21,722 bases of DNA from the NCBI GenBank assembly GCA_036501515.1, contig DASYAD010000419.1:1-21722 (forward strand), in the 5' to 3' direction. Under the pieces are notes generated by a model, which searched no databases, had not been told where the DNA came from, and saw only the letters and a program-made list of their open reading frames with translations. The stretch comes from Trebonia sp036501515 (GTDB lineage Bacteria > Actinomycetota > Actinomycetes > Streptosporangiales > Streptosporangiaceae). Below are positions 21,499-21,722 of the stretch, in pieces; position 1 is the first letter of the stretch, and each line of letters begins with the position of its first letter. The translations under genes and the position numbers were made by a program.

Positions 21499-21722
21499 CC
21501 GACCGAGGCCGCCTTACCCCTTTTGGCCCGGACATGGACGGCCCCCGGCGCAGGGCCCGCCCCAGCAGCACCCGCCACCGCGCCGCCGCCACGGACGGCC
21601 TGAACGCAAGGATCCGCCCAGTAGCACGGGCCGCCTTGGCTCCGCTACGGGGCGCACCATCTCTGGGGCCGCGCAGCTGCGGAGATCCTCCTGGCCTCAC
21701 CTGCCTGCGCCGGAAAGACCGG

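Larger units (their letters stand above)
21026..21722. other. Right-hand 697 bp without a convincing gene
   Basis: The segment holds, in order, the C-rich stretch, the nested inverted repeat, the 15-bp tandem repeat and a GC-rich tail. Two frames are open: a plus frame from ATG 21296 to the right edge, and a minus frame over 21209-21700. Both are Pro/Gly/Arg-rich, lack ribosome sites and show weak third-position bias, so I do not call either a gene. The plus frame could be the disordered start of a membrane protein continuing outside. Confidence 0.5.

Noticed and set aside
21209..21700. A 163-codon minus-strand frame at the right edge.
   Set aside because: Its RGGAT repeats derive from the tandem DNA repeat, it has no ribosome site or domain, and it competes with an open plus frame.

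Overview
The window comes from a high-GC actinomycete chromosome. Coding thirds are dominated by G/C, GTG starts are frequent and intergenic gaps are short. The families point the same way: a double-FHA ABC transporter like mycobacterial Rv1747, two LmeA/DUF2993-type envelope proteins, a PP2C phosphatase fused to an anti-sigma-type ATPase domain, a HelR-type RNA polymerase motor and a mycothiol-dependent maleylpyruvate isomerase-family protein. Gene content would fit Streptosporangiales or relatives, but the sequence alone does not fix the genus. I see no rRNA, tRNA, CRISPR array, transposase, integrase or phage gene.

Layout. (1) 1-3008, minus strand: the 5' part of a DHA2-type drug exporter cut by the left edge, a hairpin terminator, and a double-FHA ABCG-like transporter. 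(2) 3009-5477: a divergent promoter region, then two tandem paralogous membrane-anchored DUF2993 proteins with low-complexity cytosolic tails. (3) 5665-7851: a PAS-GAF-PP2C-HATPase signalling protein, convergent with (4) an operon of a 92-residue unknown protein and glmS (10009-7868, minus). That operon has a clear promoter whose spacer is a perfect 20-bp palindrome. (5) 10197-12397, plus: a 29-codon leader ORF with a near-perfect Shine-Dalgarno, a three-helix membrane protein whose start lies inside the leader ORF, a probably leaderless Crp-family regulator, and a mycothiol-dependent enzyme-family protein coupled to it by a GTGA overlap. (6) 14762-12408, minus: a HelR/HelD-type RNA polymerase recycling ATPase. 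(7) 15029-21025, plus: malate synthase A followed by the three glycolate oxidase subunits GlcD, GlcE and GlcF with gaps of 17, -1 and 23 nt. (8) 21026-21722: no convincing gene, but a C-rich G-poor stretch, a nested inverted-repeat element and a 15-bp tandem repeat.

The best-understood unit is region 7. GlcDEF oxidises glycolate to glyoxylate and malate synthase condenses glyoxylate with acetyl-CoA to malate, so the operon is a self-contained glycolate-to-malate route.

The observations most worth following are regulatory or structural: the A-B-B'-A' nested repeat at 21224-21359, the leader ORF at 10197-10286, the palindromic operator inside the glmS-operon promoter, and an orphan minus-strand terminator-like hairpin next to it. 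Three separate 15-bp-period tandem repeats within 19.2-21.5 kb suggest a slippage-prone end of the window.
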